Shown here: positions 34,377 to 44,165 of the stretch, piece by piece | Layout of the letters: each line of letters starts with the position of its first letter | How positions within the stretch are numbered: the stretch's first letter is position 1 | From: an uncultured Candidatus Saccharibacteria bacterium | Lineage (GTDB): Bacteria > Patescibacteriota > Saccharimonadia > Saccharimonadales > Saccharimonadaceae | Assembly: GCA_948851665.1 (NCBI GenBank) | Contig: CAQOWG010000003.1 | Location: 17,060 to 81,059 of the forward strand | Direction of reading: 5' to 3' | Length of the DNA stretch: 64,000 nt | The notes under the pieces: model-generated | What the model was told of the DNA's origin: nothing | Databases searched by the model: none | Seen by the model: the letters and a program-made list of their open reading frames with translations, nothing else | Translations under genes and position numbers: made by a program

Positions 34377-35698
34377 TATCCTCTCGCCAATCTATCAAAT
34401 TCCGTCGTATCAACCGCCACCCCACGTGCTACGTCGAAGTTAATTACGCCCGCATTGACTAATCTCGCTAGCTCGCGGTCCATCGTCTGCATACCCTGAC
34501 TCATACCCGTCTGAATCGTCATATCAAGCTGGTGGGTCTTCCCTTCCCGAATAATACTCCGTACCGCTGAATTCGTCACCAAAATTTCCGTCACTGCAAT
34601 CCGTCCGCCATCAACCGCCGGCACCAAGCGCTGCGAACAAATCCCCACCAAGATATTTGCCAACTGTGCCCGAATCTGTGGTTGTTGATGCGCCGGAAAG
34701 ACATCAATCATGCGATCAATCGACTGCGCCGCTGAATTTGTATGCAACGTTGCAAATACCAAATGGCCTGTCTCTGCCACCGTAATCGCCGCCTGAATTG
34801 TCTCCAAATCACGCATCTCACCAATCAGCACTACGTCTGGATCTTCGCGGAGAATTGAGCGAAGCGCCGCCGCAAAACTAAAGGTGTCATAATGTACCTC
34901 GCGCTGCGCTACTACACTACGCTTCGAACGATGCGTAAATTCAATCGGGTCTTCAATAGTAATAATGTGCAAAGCCTTTTCGGTATTTATCTTGTCAATC
35001 AAAGCCGCCAAAGTCGTCGACTTACCCGAACCAGTTGGCCCAGTCACCAATACTAAACCATTTGGTTTTTCTGCAAACGTCGCCACCACACCCGGCAATC
35101 CCAAATCTTCAATTGAACGAATCGTATTTGGAATCAAGCGGAACGCTGCCGCCATATTTCCTCTTTCATAAAATGCGTTCACACGAAAACGACCTAGGTC
35201 ACCAAAGGCAAATGAATAGTCAAACTCTTTGTCTTTCTTCAAAATTACTTTTTGATTTGCATCAAGCGTCGAAAAAACTAGCTGTTGTACCGTCATGTCA
35301 TCCAAAATCGGATAAGTTGTCATCGGCCGAAGCACCCCGTCAATCCTCAAGACCGGCGGCAATCCCGCCTGCAAATGCAAATCTGACGCACTGTGTTTTA
35401 TACACTCTTCCAACAAAGTTTCAATTACTACATCGGTCGAAAGTGGAACTGACGCAGGCGCCATTTCCTTAGCTTTCTCCGCTGCAATCATCTCTTCCGG
35501 TAACTTAATTTCCTGTTTCGGCTCAGTTTCCTTTGCCTGCGTAGGTACCGCTACGGGCTGAGTGTTCACCGTTTCTTGCGCAACCTGTGCTGCCGTAACC
35601 GCCGCATTCGCCACAACGCCATTATTACTCGGCACCCTCGCCGCTGTGCCATTGTTCGTCAAGTTTTGGTTATCTGAATTCATATTCCCACTATCCAT
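34376..35698 (-). CDS. pilT: Pilus retraction ATPase with N-terminal extension
   Basis: Hexameric motor that depolymerises pili. The ATPase of about 345 residues shows TGPTGSGKSTTLAAL (Walker A), RSILREDPDVVLIGEMRDLETI (Walker B), ATLHTNSAAQSIDRMID (His box) and the PilT-type C-terminus. In front of it lies an Asn/Ala/Pro/Gln-rich extension of about 85 residues (TNNGTAARVPSNNGV, AVPTQAKETEPKQE), which is absent from standard PilT. TATAAT lies 7 nt before the ATG, so it has its own near-leaderless promoter within the cluster. Confidence 0.93.
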   Translation of the reverse strand: MDSGNMNSDNQNLTNNGTAARVPSNNGVVANAAVTAAQVAQETVNTQPVAVPTQAKETEPKQEIKLPEEMIAAEKAKEMAPASVPLSTDVVIETLLEECIKHSASDLHLQAGLPPVLRIDGVLRPMTTYPILDDMTVQQLVFSTLDANQKVILKKDKEFDYSFAFGDLGRFRVNAFYERGNMAAAFRLIPNTIRSIEDLGLPGVVATFAEKPNGLVLVTGPTGSGKSTTLAALIDKINTEKALHIITIEDPIEFTHRSKRSVVAQREVHYDTFSFAAALRSILREDPDVVLIGEMRDLETIQAAITVAETGHLVFATLHTNSAAQSIDRMIDVFPAHQQPQIRAQLANILVGICSQRLVPAVDGGRIAVTEILVTNSAVRSIIREGKTHQLDMTIQTGMSQGMQTMDRELARLVNAGVINFDVARGVAVDTTEFDRLARG

Positions 35699-35740
35699 AT
35701 TACCTATTATAGCATAAGTATTTAAAAAATATAAAACTTC

Positions 35741-37507
35741 CTACGCCAAATCGCTTGCAACACGATTTACTTCTTCGATTGTCGTGGTACCAGAAAGTGC
35801 TTTTAGCATACCATCTTGCCTCATTGTCACGGTTCCCTTTTCTCGTGCCATCCGCATTACTTCCGCTGCTGTCGAGTGTGTAATAATCAATTTCTGAATA
35901 TCCTCATCTACTTCGATCGCCTCATATAAACCAGCTCGTCCAGAATATCCACCCGGTGAACTCTGGTCATCAATCCCCTTCACAAGTGTATAAGATGCCT
36001 GACCTGACTGAGGCAGACCTGAATAACCCAAATCCTCTCCTACCTCTGCCACATCATCTGGTGTCTTCGGCAAAAGTGGCCCAACAATATCGTTAATTGC
36101 CTGCGTCTCCATATCACTACTTTGATAAGTCGTTCTCTTCTCCGCTACCCGCCGCACAAGACGTTGTCCGATCACCGTGTTTAGCGTTGACGCCAGCAAA
36201 AACGGTTCAATCCCCATATCAAGAAGCCGTGGCAAAATACCCGCTGCCGAGTTTGTGTGCAATGTTGAGAATACTAAATGACCTGTCAAACTCGCCTGCA
36301 CCGCAAGATTTGCCGTCTCTGAATCACGAATCTCACCCACCATCACTACATCCGGATCCTGGCGCAGAATACTCCTTAACCCCGACGCAAAGGTTAACCC
36401 CGCATCAGTGTTTACCTGAATCTGATTCACCCCCTCCATCTTATACTCTACCGGATCTTCCAGCGTAACAATATTGATTTTCTCACTCTTAATCTGCTTA
36501 ATCAACGCGTAAAGCGTCGTCGATTTACCAGAACCAGTTGGGCCCGAAGTCAAAATCATACCGTTCGGCTGAGAAATCCCCTTGAGCACCGTTCTAAGCG
36601 CGCGCCCCGTCATACCCATACCTTCAATATCCATCGACGTGCCCGTCTTGTCCAGCAAACGTATCACCACCTGCTCCCCCCATACTACCGGCGAAATCGC
36701 AATACGTAGATCCACTTCTTTATCCCCCACCATCACTGCAAACTGACCATCCTGTGGAATCCGGTGTTCATCAATCTTCAAATTTGACAGAATCTTAATC
36801 CGCGACACTAGCGCCGGCTCAATGGCTTTCGGCAATTCCATCACCCTCCTAAGCACGCCATCAATCCGACACCGAATTACTAAACTACTCTCTAACGGCT
36901 CAATATGCACATCCGAAGCCTTTGACCGCACCGCGTACTCCAATATCGAAGTTAGTGCCTTAGAAATCGGCGAATCCTGTGTGATCGTCTTAATATTGCT
37001 GCTCGCCCGGGCCTTCGCTATCTCCTTGTTCGTGACCTTGACCGCCTGCTCTACTCCAGTAAAATCTGCTCGATACTGCTTCAATACGGCCTGTATCCCC
37101 TCATTCGAAGCCATCACTGCCCGTACTGCTTTACCTGTAAAAGTTGATAAGTAATCAATCGACTGGATGTTCCCCGTATCCAACATTGCTACCACCAGCT
37201 GGCCATTGTTCTCGCCCAACGGTACCGCCATCGACCGCTCTGCCACCTCCATCGGTAGAAGAGTTAAAGTCGCCTGATCCATTTCTACATTTTTCAAATC
37301 AACATATGGCACACCCATCACCACTGCCGTAGCGTGCGCCAACATTCCATCTGACACCACTCTCTGCGCCACCAACATCTGCAAAAGCGGTTGCCGAGTT
37401 TGTGCTGCCTCCGCCTGTGTCTTCTCTACATTGGCCTGATCAACCAATCCCTCACTCACCAAGAGTTCAATTACTCGTGCCAAGGACTCCTTCGTCAGTA
37501 GCGCCAT
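35741..37507 (-). CDS. pilB: Pilus extension ATPase
   Basis: Motor that drives pilus assembly, 588 residues. An MshEN/GspE N-terminal domain (residues 1-150, with VVMGVPYVDLKNVEMDQ) is followed by the core: TSGPTGSGKSTTLYAL, LEDPVEYKMEGVNQIQVN, RSILRQDPDVVMVGEIRDSE and STLHTNSAAGILPRL. The zinc-binding tetra-Cys loop of most PilB/GspE proteins is missing; that region (about 445-510) has no Cys and is Ser/Pro-rich. The ATG overlaps the previous gene's stop by one base. Confidence 0.94.
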   Translation of the reverse strand: MALLTKESLARVIELLVSEGLVDQANVEKTQAEAAQTRQPLLQMLVAQRVVSDGMLAHATAVVMGVPYVDLKNVEMDQATLTLLPMEVAERSMAVPLGENNGQLVVAMLDTGNIQSIDYLSTFTGKAVRAVMASNEGIQAVLKQYRADFTGVEQAVKVTNKEIAKARASSNIKTITQDSPISKALTSILEYAVRSKASDVHIEPLESSLVIRCRIDGVLRRVMELPKAIEPALVSRIKILSNLKIDEHRIPQDGQFAVMVGDKEVDLRIAISPVVWGEQVVIRLLDKTGTSMDIEGMGMTGRALRTVLKGISQPNGMILTSGPTGSGKSTTLYALIKQIKSEKINIVTLEDPVEYKMEGVNQIQVNTDAGLTFASGLRSILRQDPDVVMVGEIRDSETANLAVQASLTGHLVFSTLHTNSAAGILPRLLDMGIEPFLLASTLNTVIGQRLVRRVAEKRTTYQSSDMETQAINDIVGPLLPKTPDDVAEVGEDLGYSGLPQSGQASYTLVKGIDDQSSPGGYSGRAGLYEAIEVDEDIQKLIITHSTAAEVMRMAREKGTVTMRQDGMLKALSGTTTIEEVNRVASDLA

Positions 37508-37854
37508 TACTCCCCTTCAGGGGTAGTTTCACCTTCCCCACCACCTTCACCCCCTTCGTCTTCTTCAGGGGCCTCAATCCTACCACACGCTTGCAGCTCC
37601 AATTCGTCCAAAATACCGTTCTTATCCAAATCCTCACAATCACCCACAAACACCTCAATCGTCGGGTTAATAGCAGTTGCATTGAAAACTTCAGGATCCG
37701 GATCCTTTAAGTCACTTGCAATCACGTGCTCCAATCCCGTAAAATGAACAATCGCTTCTTCTGGCTTCCCCATAATCGCTTGGCAAATAAAGAAAGCTGC
37801 CAAAGTCCCCACACTTGCCACTACTACAATACTAAAAATATCTGACTGCTTCAT
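37507..37854 (-). CDS. Membrane-anchored pilus accessory protein with EF-hand loop
   Basis: 115 residues in the pilus operon. A single N-terminal span (IFSIVVVASVGTLAAFFICQAI) and an outer domain with a canonical 12-residue EF-hand loop, DLDKNGILDELE, bracketed by two Cys (CEDLDKNG, LQACGR). The tail is acidic and Gly/Glu-rich. The anchor position and context suggest a PilP-like role, but no homology is evident. The same Cys-EF-hand-Cys unit recurs in the gene just upstream. It is coupled to pilB and abuts that upstream gene. Confidence 0.6.
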   Translation of the reverse strand: MKQSDIFSIVVVASVGTLAAFFICQAIMGKPEEAIVHFTGLEHVIASDLKDPDPEVFNATAINPTIEVFVGDCEDLDKNGILDELELQACGRIEAPEEDEGGEGGGEGETTPEGE

Positions 37855-38739
37855 TTATTCCCGTCCTTTCGTTACTCGACCATTCTTCGCGCGTACCGTC
37901 ACCGTCACTTCTGGGCTCAATAGATCTTCCAAGTAATACGCATTCGCCTCCACTCGCGCGCTCACACCTGCATTAGTCCACTCAAAGCTTGCTACCGTAA
38001 TATCAAAATCCCGAATTGATTTTTCAATATTGTTCAATACTCGGATGATCATCGGCCCATCTGCCTCCATCCGGAAAAGCACCGGGATCACCCCAATCCC
38101 TTCAATTGATGATTTTACAATATCATCCCGTGGCGAAATACTCTCTGGCTCCAATTCAGAAATAATAAATATATCATTTAAACTCGCCATCAAAGCTTCT
38201 GTATTCTTATGTGCTGGTAAAGCATCCGCCAATATCCTTAACGCCGAACAGGATTTTGTTCCAAGCAACGCTTGCTCTCTTTCCGTATCGGTAGTCGCAT
38301 TGTTATATTCTTCTGCAAAGTTCCTCAACTCCCCTTCCTCATCAAAACACACCCCGTCCGCTTCATGTTGACGAGCTACCGACTCCAACGCTTCATTTTG
38401 CGCCATCACCTCATAAATGTTGTATCTAAGTGAATTCTGCACCTGGCTTAAAGAAACCTCGTTTGGGTTACAAGCTGCCATTTCTGCGTCACTTAATCTC
38501 CCATTCCTATCTGAATCGACGCAAACCCCTACATTGCGCAAAGTTTGATCATATTCAGTAATTGCATCGCTCTTCGCTGTAATTACAATCGTGTTAAACT
38601 TAATGTATTTAATCAAGAAGTTCGCTATCACGATACAAGCCCCAAGTACCAGTGAAGCCGCTAGCACCTCCACCAAAGTCATCCGCTGTGCTTTGGAAAT
38701 CTTCGCCCGCTTCGTTTCTGTCGGTTTATTACTGTCCAT
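37855..38739 (-). CDS. PilO-position pilus alignment protein with EF-hand loop
   Basis: 294 residues from the ATG at 38739. A basic N-terminus precedes one span (LVEVLAASLVLGACIVIANFL), then an outer domain with the EF-hand loop DSDRNGRLSDAE between two Cys (CVDSDRNG, MAACNP). The C-terminal part (VLFRMEADGPMIIRVLNNIEKSIRDF) resembles the ferredoxin-like fold of PilO. Its place between the PilN-like gene and pilB supports that role. It overlaps the PilN-like gene by 11 bases. Calcium binding is predicted from the loop, not shown. Confidence 0.6.
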   Translation of the reverse strand: MDSNKPTETKRAKISKAQRMTLVEVLAASLVLGACIVIANFLIKYIKFNTIVITAKSDAITEYDQTLRNVGVCVDSDRNGRLSDAEMAACNPNEVSLSQVQNSLRYNIYEVMAQNEALESVARQHEADGVCFDEEGELRNFAEEYNNATTDTEREQALLGTKSCSALRILADALPAHKNTEALMASLNDIFIISELEPESISPRDDIVKSSIEGIGVIPVLFRMEADGPMIIRVLNNIEKSIRDFDITVASFEWTNAGVSARVEANAYYLEDLLSPEVTVTVRAKNGRVTKGRE

Positions 38740-40099
38740 TTTTATTTCCTCCGCTATTCTCGCTATTACCCAAACACTCCGTATCGTCCGCTTCGCAAGC
38801 TCGAGCTTCCTGAGTGAACATACTACCAATCTGCATAAAGGAATCTGTCACATTCTGACCCATCGGTCCAATCGCAATCATATGCTTATTCTTAAAAGAG
38901 AAATATTCCTCTGCAAACTGTACTGTTGCCGTAAATCTAAGTACCAAGTTGTCGCTCTCATCACGCCCATTGGATGAGCCAGAGATAGTCAAGCCTTTCG
39001 GTGCCAAAGCACAATCATTTGTTGAGCTCCAACGTACTCCACCCCCACCGAGCACTGAACCACTATACACATAACATTCGCTATTGAAATGTTCGACTCC
39101 GTCAATTTTCCCATCCGTAGACATATACCCTTCCTGATACCAAGCATCAAACTGTGGCGTCCGCCAAATCTTCACTCGTACTGGCTTCTCCACCATCACT
39201 ACTTCTGGCTCAGTTGTACTTGGCTCCAACGGATTCATCGGATTCACATCTGGCTGTTTTAATTCTTCAACTTCTTCCGTTTCCACCTCAGCAGTGCTGC
39301 TAAAATGAAACTCCGCATCATTCTCACTCTGATTTAAGGATCGTTCAGTCGCCTCACAACCTGGGATTTTCAAGTCCCACCATGCATAGTAACTATCGCC
39401 ATCACGAAATGCATTGCCCGATTCATCTGCCGCTACAATACATTGAGTCGGAATTTCCTTTCCATCAACATCAACATAGCGTCCATAATCGAACTTTGTC
39501 AAATCAACACTCTTTTTGAACGCCTCTAGCACTCGGTAGTCAATTAACGGGGCAACCTTAGCATCTGCCTGACCTTCCATGTTAATTGTGTCTGTATCCA
39601 ATGTCACTTTTAGCTCTGACATTTTCACCTCATCGCTACCCTGCGGCAACATCACCCCAAGCGCGCCAAACACTCGCGAAACCACCGCACGTTTCTGCAA
39701 AATCTCACTATAACGACCCAGCTGATCCTGAATTGTAATTAAATCATCAAACTCATCATACCCGTTCAACTTATCAGACATCAACTTCAATTTCGAATCT
39801 TGATTATGCATCGCAATATCTTGTCCGGATTTAATTCCAAACAAAATCACTACCGCACCTACTGCCACACTAGAAACCACGATACAAATAAACAACACCA
39901 AATTGCGCATCTTTTGCGCCTTAATCATCTGCATCTTCACTTCTGGCACAAGATTAATCTCATAACCACGATCCCTACTCGGGCCTTCCTCGCCCGGTCG
40001 CTTCGGCAACGGTCGACGCACCAACTTTGCATAAGCAGTTCGCACCTTAAAGCTAATCTCTTGCAGCTTTTCCTTAAACTTTTCGAAAAACTCTTCCAT
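38729..40099 (-). CDS. PilN-like pilus assembly protein
   Basis: 456 residues, longer than standard PilN (about 200). The cytoplasmic start contains YEINLVPEVK near residue 47, the INLLP motif that binds PilM, then one span (NLVLFICIVVSSVAVGAVVILFG) and a coiled-coil-prone stretch. The remaining 300 residues are an outer domain with several Cys and Trp (KIPGCEATERS, CYVYSGSVLGGGG) that may carry a PilO-like part. It starts at the pilM stop (TAATG overlap), which fits the PilM-PilN complex. Confidence 0.72.
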   Translation of the reverse strand: MEEFFEKFKEKLQEISFKVRTAYAKLVRRPLPKRPGEEGPSRDRGYEINLVPEVKMQMIKAQKMRNLVLFICIVVSSVAVGAVVILFGIKSGQDIAMHNQDSKLKLMSDKLNGYDEFDDLITIQDQLGRYSEILQKRAVVSRVFGALGVMLPQGSDEVKMSELKVTLDTDTINMEGQADAKVAPLIDYRVLEAFKKSVDLTKFDYGRYVDVDGKEIPTQCIVAADESGNAFRDGDSYYAWWDLKIPGCEATERSLNQSENDAEFHFSSTAEVETEEVEELKQPDVNPMNPLEPSTTEPEVVMVEKPVRVKIWRTPQFDAWYQEGYMSTDGKIDGVEHFNSECYVYSGSVLGGGGVRWSSTNDCALAPKGLTISGSSNGRDESDNLVLRFTATVQFAEEYFSFKNKHMIAIGPMGQNVTDSFMQIGSMFTQEARACEADDTECLGNSENSGGNKNGQ

Positions 40100-41145
40100 T
40101 AGTCATTGCTCCTCTCCGCTAATCCAATTGCCACAGCAAACTCACTTGCCACAGGCCTCAAAACTTGCTGTTGCTCTGGCGTCACCCGCACCATTTGCCA
40201 TGGATTCCCTTGCGTTGTCGGTACATTTGTCTTTGCCTCAATATATTCCGCAATAAACGGAATCATCCCGGCAAAACCCGACAGAACGATTCCACCTACT
40301 GGCGCATTCATATATTCTGACTTGAAGAAACGCATCGACTTTCCTAATTCCGCCGCAAAACTCTCCAATGTTGCGTCAAGCGCTTTAAACACCTGTCCCT
40401 CCACCTTATCTTGCGCCAAACCAAACTTTAAAATAAACTGCCGTGCCTGCTCTTCCTTCACTGATAGTGACGTCGACACCGTCCGAATCAATTGCGAAAA
40501 ACCACCCGGAACTGACCGCACTAATCTAGGCATCCCCCGGTACATCATCACGATATCCGTCGACCTCTCCCCCAAATCAATAATCATCCGTGCGTCCTGT
40601 GCCCCCACTGGCGTTAGTGCTCGCGCCATCGCAAGCGATTCTGGCTCTTGTGCAATCACGTTCAAACCAAAGGACTCGATCATTTCCATCCGATTCTCTG
40701 CATAGCTAATCGCCGACGAAGAAATCAAAATCTCCGCTTTTGTTGCATCATGCGGGCAAACCCCAAGCGATACATAATCCACTGTCGCTTCATCAAGCGG
40801 CATCGGAATATATTTATCTAATTGGTATTTAATCGAGTTTATTAATTCTACTTCAGGCAAGTTCTCCACTCGCACAATTGACGTAAAAGTCTTTGCTGCT
40901 GGCATTCCTACTGCGATATTTTTTGTTGTGATACCAGCTTGCTTCATTGCCCCCAGAATCGTCTCACCTAATCTCCGCTGACCAGCCGCTGAACTATCTT
41001 CAAGCACTCTCCGATCGACTGGCACATAAGCAAACTTCTGTAACACCCAACCATGCTGACTATTACCAGCCAACTGCACCAAACGAATTGCCGTTGTCCC
41101 AATATCTAATGCGAAGAAATCGCCCACACCGTGAATCAAACTCAT
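40099..41145 (-). CDS. pilM: Type IV pilus actin-like protein
   Basis: Cytoplasmic actin-fold ATPase of the alignment complex, 348 residues. The phosphate 1 motif FFALDIGTTAIRLVQL is near residue 11; ARMIIDLGERSTDIVMMYRG is phosphate 2 and GGIVLSGFAGMI is the adenosine motif. It heads the pilus operon. TATAAT (41157-41152) ends 6 nt before the ATG, so the operon mRNA is predicted to start on the initiation codon. Confidence 0.93.
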   Translation of the reverse strand: MSLIHGVGDFFALDIGTTAIRLVQLAGNSQHGWVLQKFAYVPVDRRVLEDSSAAGQRRLGETILGAMKQAGITTKNIAVGMPAAKTFTSIVRVENLPEVELINSIKYQLDKYIPMPLDEATVDYVSLGVCPHDATKAEILISSSAISYAENRMEMIESFGLNVIAQEPESLAMARALTPVGAQDARMIIDLGERSTDIVMMYRGMPRLVRSVPGGFSQLIRTVSTSLSVKEEQARQFILKFGLAQDKVEGQVFKALDATLESFAAELGKSMRFFKSEYMNAPVGGIVLSGFAGMIPFIAEYIEAKTNVPTTQGNPWQMVRVTPEQQQVLRPVASEFAVAIGLAERSND

Positions 41146-41183
41146 ATTTATATTATAAGCGTGACCTTTTTCTACGTCAAGGA

Positions 41184-43562
41184 CTATTGTCCAGCTTTTT
41201 CTTCAAATTCTTCCATCGTCCGAATCAACACTTCGCGCGGCTTATGCCCATTCGCCGGTCCAATCACGCCAATCTCTTCCAACCAAATCGCCAATCCTGA
41301 TACGAAACCATGCCCCTTCCCTAACCAAGTCTGTAGGCTCGCCGTCGAGAATTTACCTTGTTTCAAAGTGATCTCAATCGCCTTGCGCACTACTGGGTCA
41401 TTCGGATCATATCGTCTGCCCAAATCGCCCAAACCACCGATATCACCACCATCAGACATGCCCTTAATCTGCACTGTCTGCGCCACCACTTCATCGTTAT
41501 ACTGAGGCGGTCGCTGTTCACGCAAGAAATCGGTTAAATGTTTTACGTCATCATCATTTGCCCATGCGCCCTGAATTCGTCGCGGCTTCCCCATCATCGA
41601 AGTGGTCAAAAGTAGCATATCGCCCATCCCCAGCAACTTATCTGCCCCCACCATATCGAGAATTACCCGTGAGTCTACCTGATTTTGCACCGCAAAAGCA
41701 ATCCTTCCTGGAATATTCGCCTTAATCAAACCAGTGATCACCTTTACTTCTGGACGCTGAGTAGCCAGCACTAGATGAATCCCCGCTGCACGACCTTTCT
41801 GCGCAATCCGCACAATCGGCATTTCTAGTTCTTTCCCTGCCACCATCATCAAATCACTCATCTCATCCACCAAAATCACAATATACGGCATCCGCTCGCC
41901 CTCGTGTCCCATCTCCTGGTTCAGATCTTCGTTCGCTTTCTCCTCGGGCGCCTCCGCATCTTTCTTGGCTTTCTTCCCTTTTTCTGCAGTTTCCTCTACC
42001 GCCGACTTCGCCATCTTCGTATTGTAATCAACAATATTCTTCACTTTTTCTTCAGCCATCAAAGTATAGCGCTTTTCCATCTCGGCTACTGCCCAGCGCA
42101 GTGCCGAAATCGCCTTTTCTGGACTTGTAATGATCGGCGTCAACAAATGTGGAATATCCTCATATTCCGCCATCTCCACCTGCTTCGGGTCAATGATAAT
42201 CAGCTTCAAATCACTTGGCGCATTACGATATAATAGAGAACTCAGGAGCGTGTTCGTCATTACTGACTTACCTGAACCAGTCGTACCAGCAATCAAGAGA
42301 TGTGGCATCTTCGCTAAATTCTCCACCACTGCTTTACCAGAAATATCTCGTCCCACTGCAAAACTCAGTGGCGCATCTGTCTTTTTCCATTCTGGACTTT
42401 CCAAAATTCCCCTCAAGCGCACATCGGCCGATTTCACATTCGGTACCTCAACGCCCACCAATCGTGTACCTGGAATCGGCGCCTCAATCCTCACCGTCTC
42501 CACTGCCAGATTTAACTGTAGTTCCTTATCGCGTGCTAAAATTTTCGACAAACTCACCCCATTTGGCGCCTTCATCGTGTACTGAGTAACCCTCGGCCCA
42601 ACGTTCGCTGGCCCCATCTCCACGTCAATCCCAAAATCAGCCAACGTCGACTGAATAATACTCGCATTCTGTTGCACGTCACCCGAATCCGCCTTCGACT
42701 GCTTCCGCTCAAACAGATCAATCGCCGGCATCTTCCAATCTGGATCATTCACCGCCACCAATGCCTTATTGGTCTCAACCACCTCTTTCGCCTCAGCCTT
42801 CGCTGGCACCGCTTCTTCCACCTCTTTCTTCTTACCAAGCCCAAGTTTCCCAAACATCCCCAATTTTGGCTGTGGCTTTAGCGGCTCCTCTTCTACCGCA
42901 TCACCACGCACCTCAATCTCCACATCACCCGCCTTCGCTGCAACTCTAGTCTTCTCTTTTTCTTTCTTCACCGGTTCGACTTTCTTCGCCTTTGCTCGCG
43001 TTTCCTTCTTCTCGGTCGTACGGAACCAATCTGCCACCGTCTCTATCACCGCTGCCGGGCTCATCTGCAAAATAAACGCCGCCGTCACAAATATTAATAT
43101 AATATATATAATAATCGCCACACTCGGATTCAAAAGTTCTGTTACAAATTCATTTAACCACGCCCCTACTGCGCCACCGCTCTCTGCCCCCGACAACCCA
43201 AACGCCCCCGCCAACCAGCAAATCATCAAAATCGAAGCAATCCAAACCACCGGCGCCAAACGATTCCCTTCACTCCGAAAAATCTTGAACGCCATCCAAA
43301 CCAGCAACAACGGTACCAAAAACTTTGCCTTGCCAATAATATCCGACAAGAACCCATCCACCGAATTCAATGTTTCCCCACCATCCCCCATCCAAGTCAA
43401 AACTAAGAACACGGCGAGCAACGCCAAAAGAATCGCCACAATTTGTCGCCAAAATCCACCCGGTAATTCATGTGCCGGTGCTGATTTCTTGCGCCCGCGC
43501 GTATTTCTACTACCCGCTGGCCGCCCCCGTTTTCCTGTACCTTTTGACCTCGCTTTTGCCAT
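41184..43562 (-). CDS. ftsK: DNA translocase FtsK
   Basis: Septal DNA pump that clears chromosomes at division, about 792 residues. Four N-terminal spans (residues 30-165), a charged linker rich in Lys/Glu/Ala, then the motor: PGTRLVGVEVPN, AGTTGSGKSVMTNTL (Walker A), ILVDEMSDLMM (Walker B) and AVQNQVDSRVILDMVGADKLLG. The C-terminal gamma winged helix (KQGKFSTASLQTWLGKG) reads polar DNA sites. An insert rich in Lys/Glu (about residues 468-500) lies before Walker B. TATAAT ends 7 nt before the ATG at 43562; an ATG at 43571 is less likely. Confidence 0.94.
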   Translation of the reverse strand: MAKARSKGTGKRGRPAGSRNTRGRKKSAPAHELPGGFWRQIVAILLALLAVFLVLTWMGDGGETLNSVDGFLSDIIGKAKFLVPLLLVWMAFKIFRSEGNRLAPVVWIASILMICWLAGAFGLSGAESGGAVGAWLNEFVTELLNPSVAIIIYIILIFVTAAFILQMSPAAVIETVADWFRTTEKKETRAKAKKVEPVKKEKEKTRVAAKAGDVEIEVRGDAVEEEPLKPQPKLGMFGKLGLGKKKEVEEAVPAKAEAKEVVETNKALVAVNDPDWKMPAIDLFERKQSKADSGDVQQNASIIQSTLADFGIDVEMGPANVGPRVTQYTMKAPNGVSLSKILARDKELQLNLAVETVRIEAPIPGTRLVGVEVPNVKSADVRLRGILESPEWKKTDAPLSFAVGRDISGKAVVENLAKMPHLLIAGTTGSGKSVMTNTLLSSLLYRNAPSDLKLIIIDPKQVEMAEYEDIPHLLTPIITSPEKAISALRWAVAEMEKRYTLMAEEKVKNIVDYNTKMAKSAVEETAEKGKKAKKDAEAPEEKANEDLNQEMGHEGERMPYIVILVDEMSDLMMVAGKELEMPIVRIAQKGRAAGIHLVLATQRPEVKVITGLIKANIPGRIAFAVQNQVDSRVILDMVGADKLLGMGDMLLLTTSMMGKPRRIQGAWANDDDVKHLTDFLREQRPPQYNDEVVAQTVQIKGMSDGGDIGGLGDLGRRYDPNDPVVRKAIEITLKQGKFSTASLQTWLGKGHGFVSGLAIWLEEIGVIGPANGHKPREVLIRTMEEFEEKAGQ

Positions 43563-43929
43563 ATTTCTCATTATATCATACCTTGGTGCAAAACCGCGCT
43601 ATTCAACTTTTTGCCACAAACACAAAAAGTATGTTGCACTAGAATTGTTACAAGCAATACAATTTAACGAAGTCGGATTTTTATCCACAAAAACCGATCT
43701 TCAGTCACGCAAAGTAATATTGGCGCCATGGGGTGCGATGCTTTGAGTAATTGAAGACTTCGAGTATTGTTTGTAACATCCTCGTGGTGCCATTTTTGTT
43801 ATGGTAATATCTACGAACTCCAACACCTTCTTATACACGAACTAGGGGGTTTCCTACTTCATATCTCTATCAATTCACATCGTGACTAAGCCGACCAAAA
43901 TGTCTACCGTCTTCGCTCGGCGCACCCTC
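43563..43929. other. Non-coding gap with a folded inverted repeat
   Basis: No gene is evident. At 43647-43777 an outer stem GTTACAAGCAATAC/GTATTGTTTGTAAC (one G-T pair), continued by GAAGTC/GACTTC, encloses a hairpin TCGG-TTTTT/AAAAA-CCGA and a second arm CAAAG/CTTTG holding GCGCC/GGTGC. The layout is similar to the palindromic elements at 2108-2234 and 47890-47976, but the sequence is different. The rest (43780-43929) shows no structure or frame I can support. The ftsK promoter occupies the left edge. Confidence 0.5.
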
Positions 43930-44155
43930 CGCAGCGCAGAGCAAAGCCGCTGCCACGGAAATGGTTATGCTGGACGAGGACATTACCGGCCCACGTACTC
44001 AGGTTGTGCCCACTGGTAGCTGACCCAGCCGTGCTAGACCACCAGAAGCCATTCGTCGTACGTGCGTAGAGGTAGCCGTAGGAACGGTGGTAGTCGCCAG
44101 TACGCAGGAACTGGAGAGGCCATTCATTAAGACGGTTGTAGTTGGGGGTGCTGGC
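43930..44155 (-). repeat. Silent surface-domain cassette 6
   Basis: The minus-strand reading is RLNEWPLQFLRTG, then YARTTNGFWWSSTAGSAT and GSGFALRC. From 5' end to conserved 3' end it equals cassette 3 (19292-19549) with one base different, although the two lie 24 kb apart and their flanks are unrelated. It lacks the extra 5' segment (STSCSG and onwards) of cassette 3. Its 5' end is 11 bases past the pnp stop. Confidence 0.9.
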
Positions 44156-44165
44156 AAAATACTAT

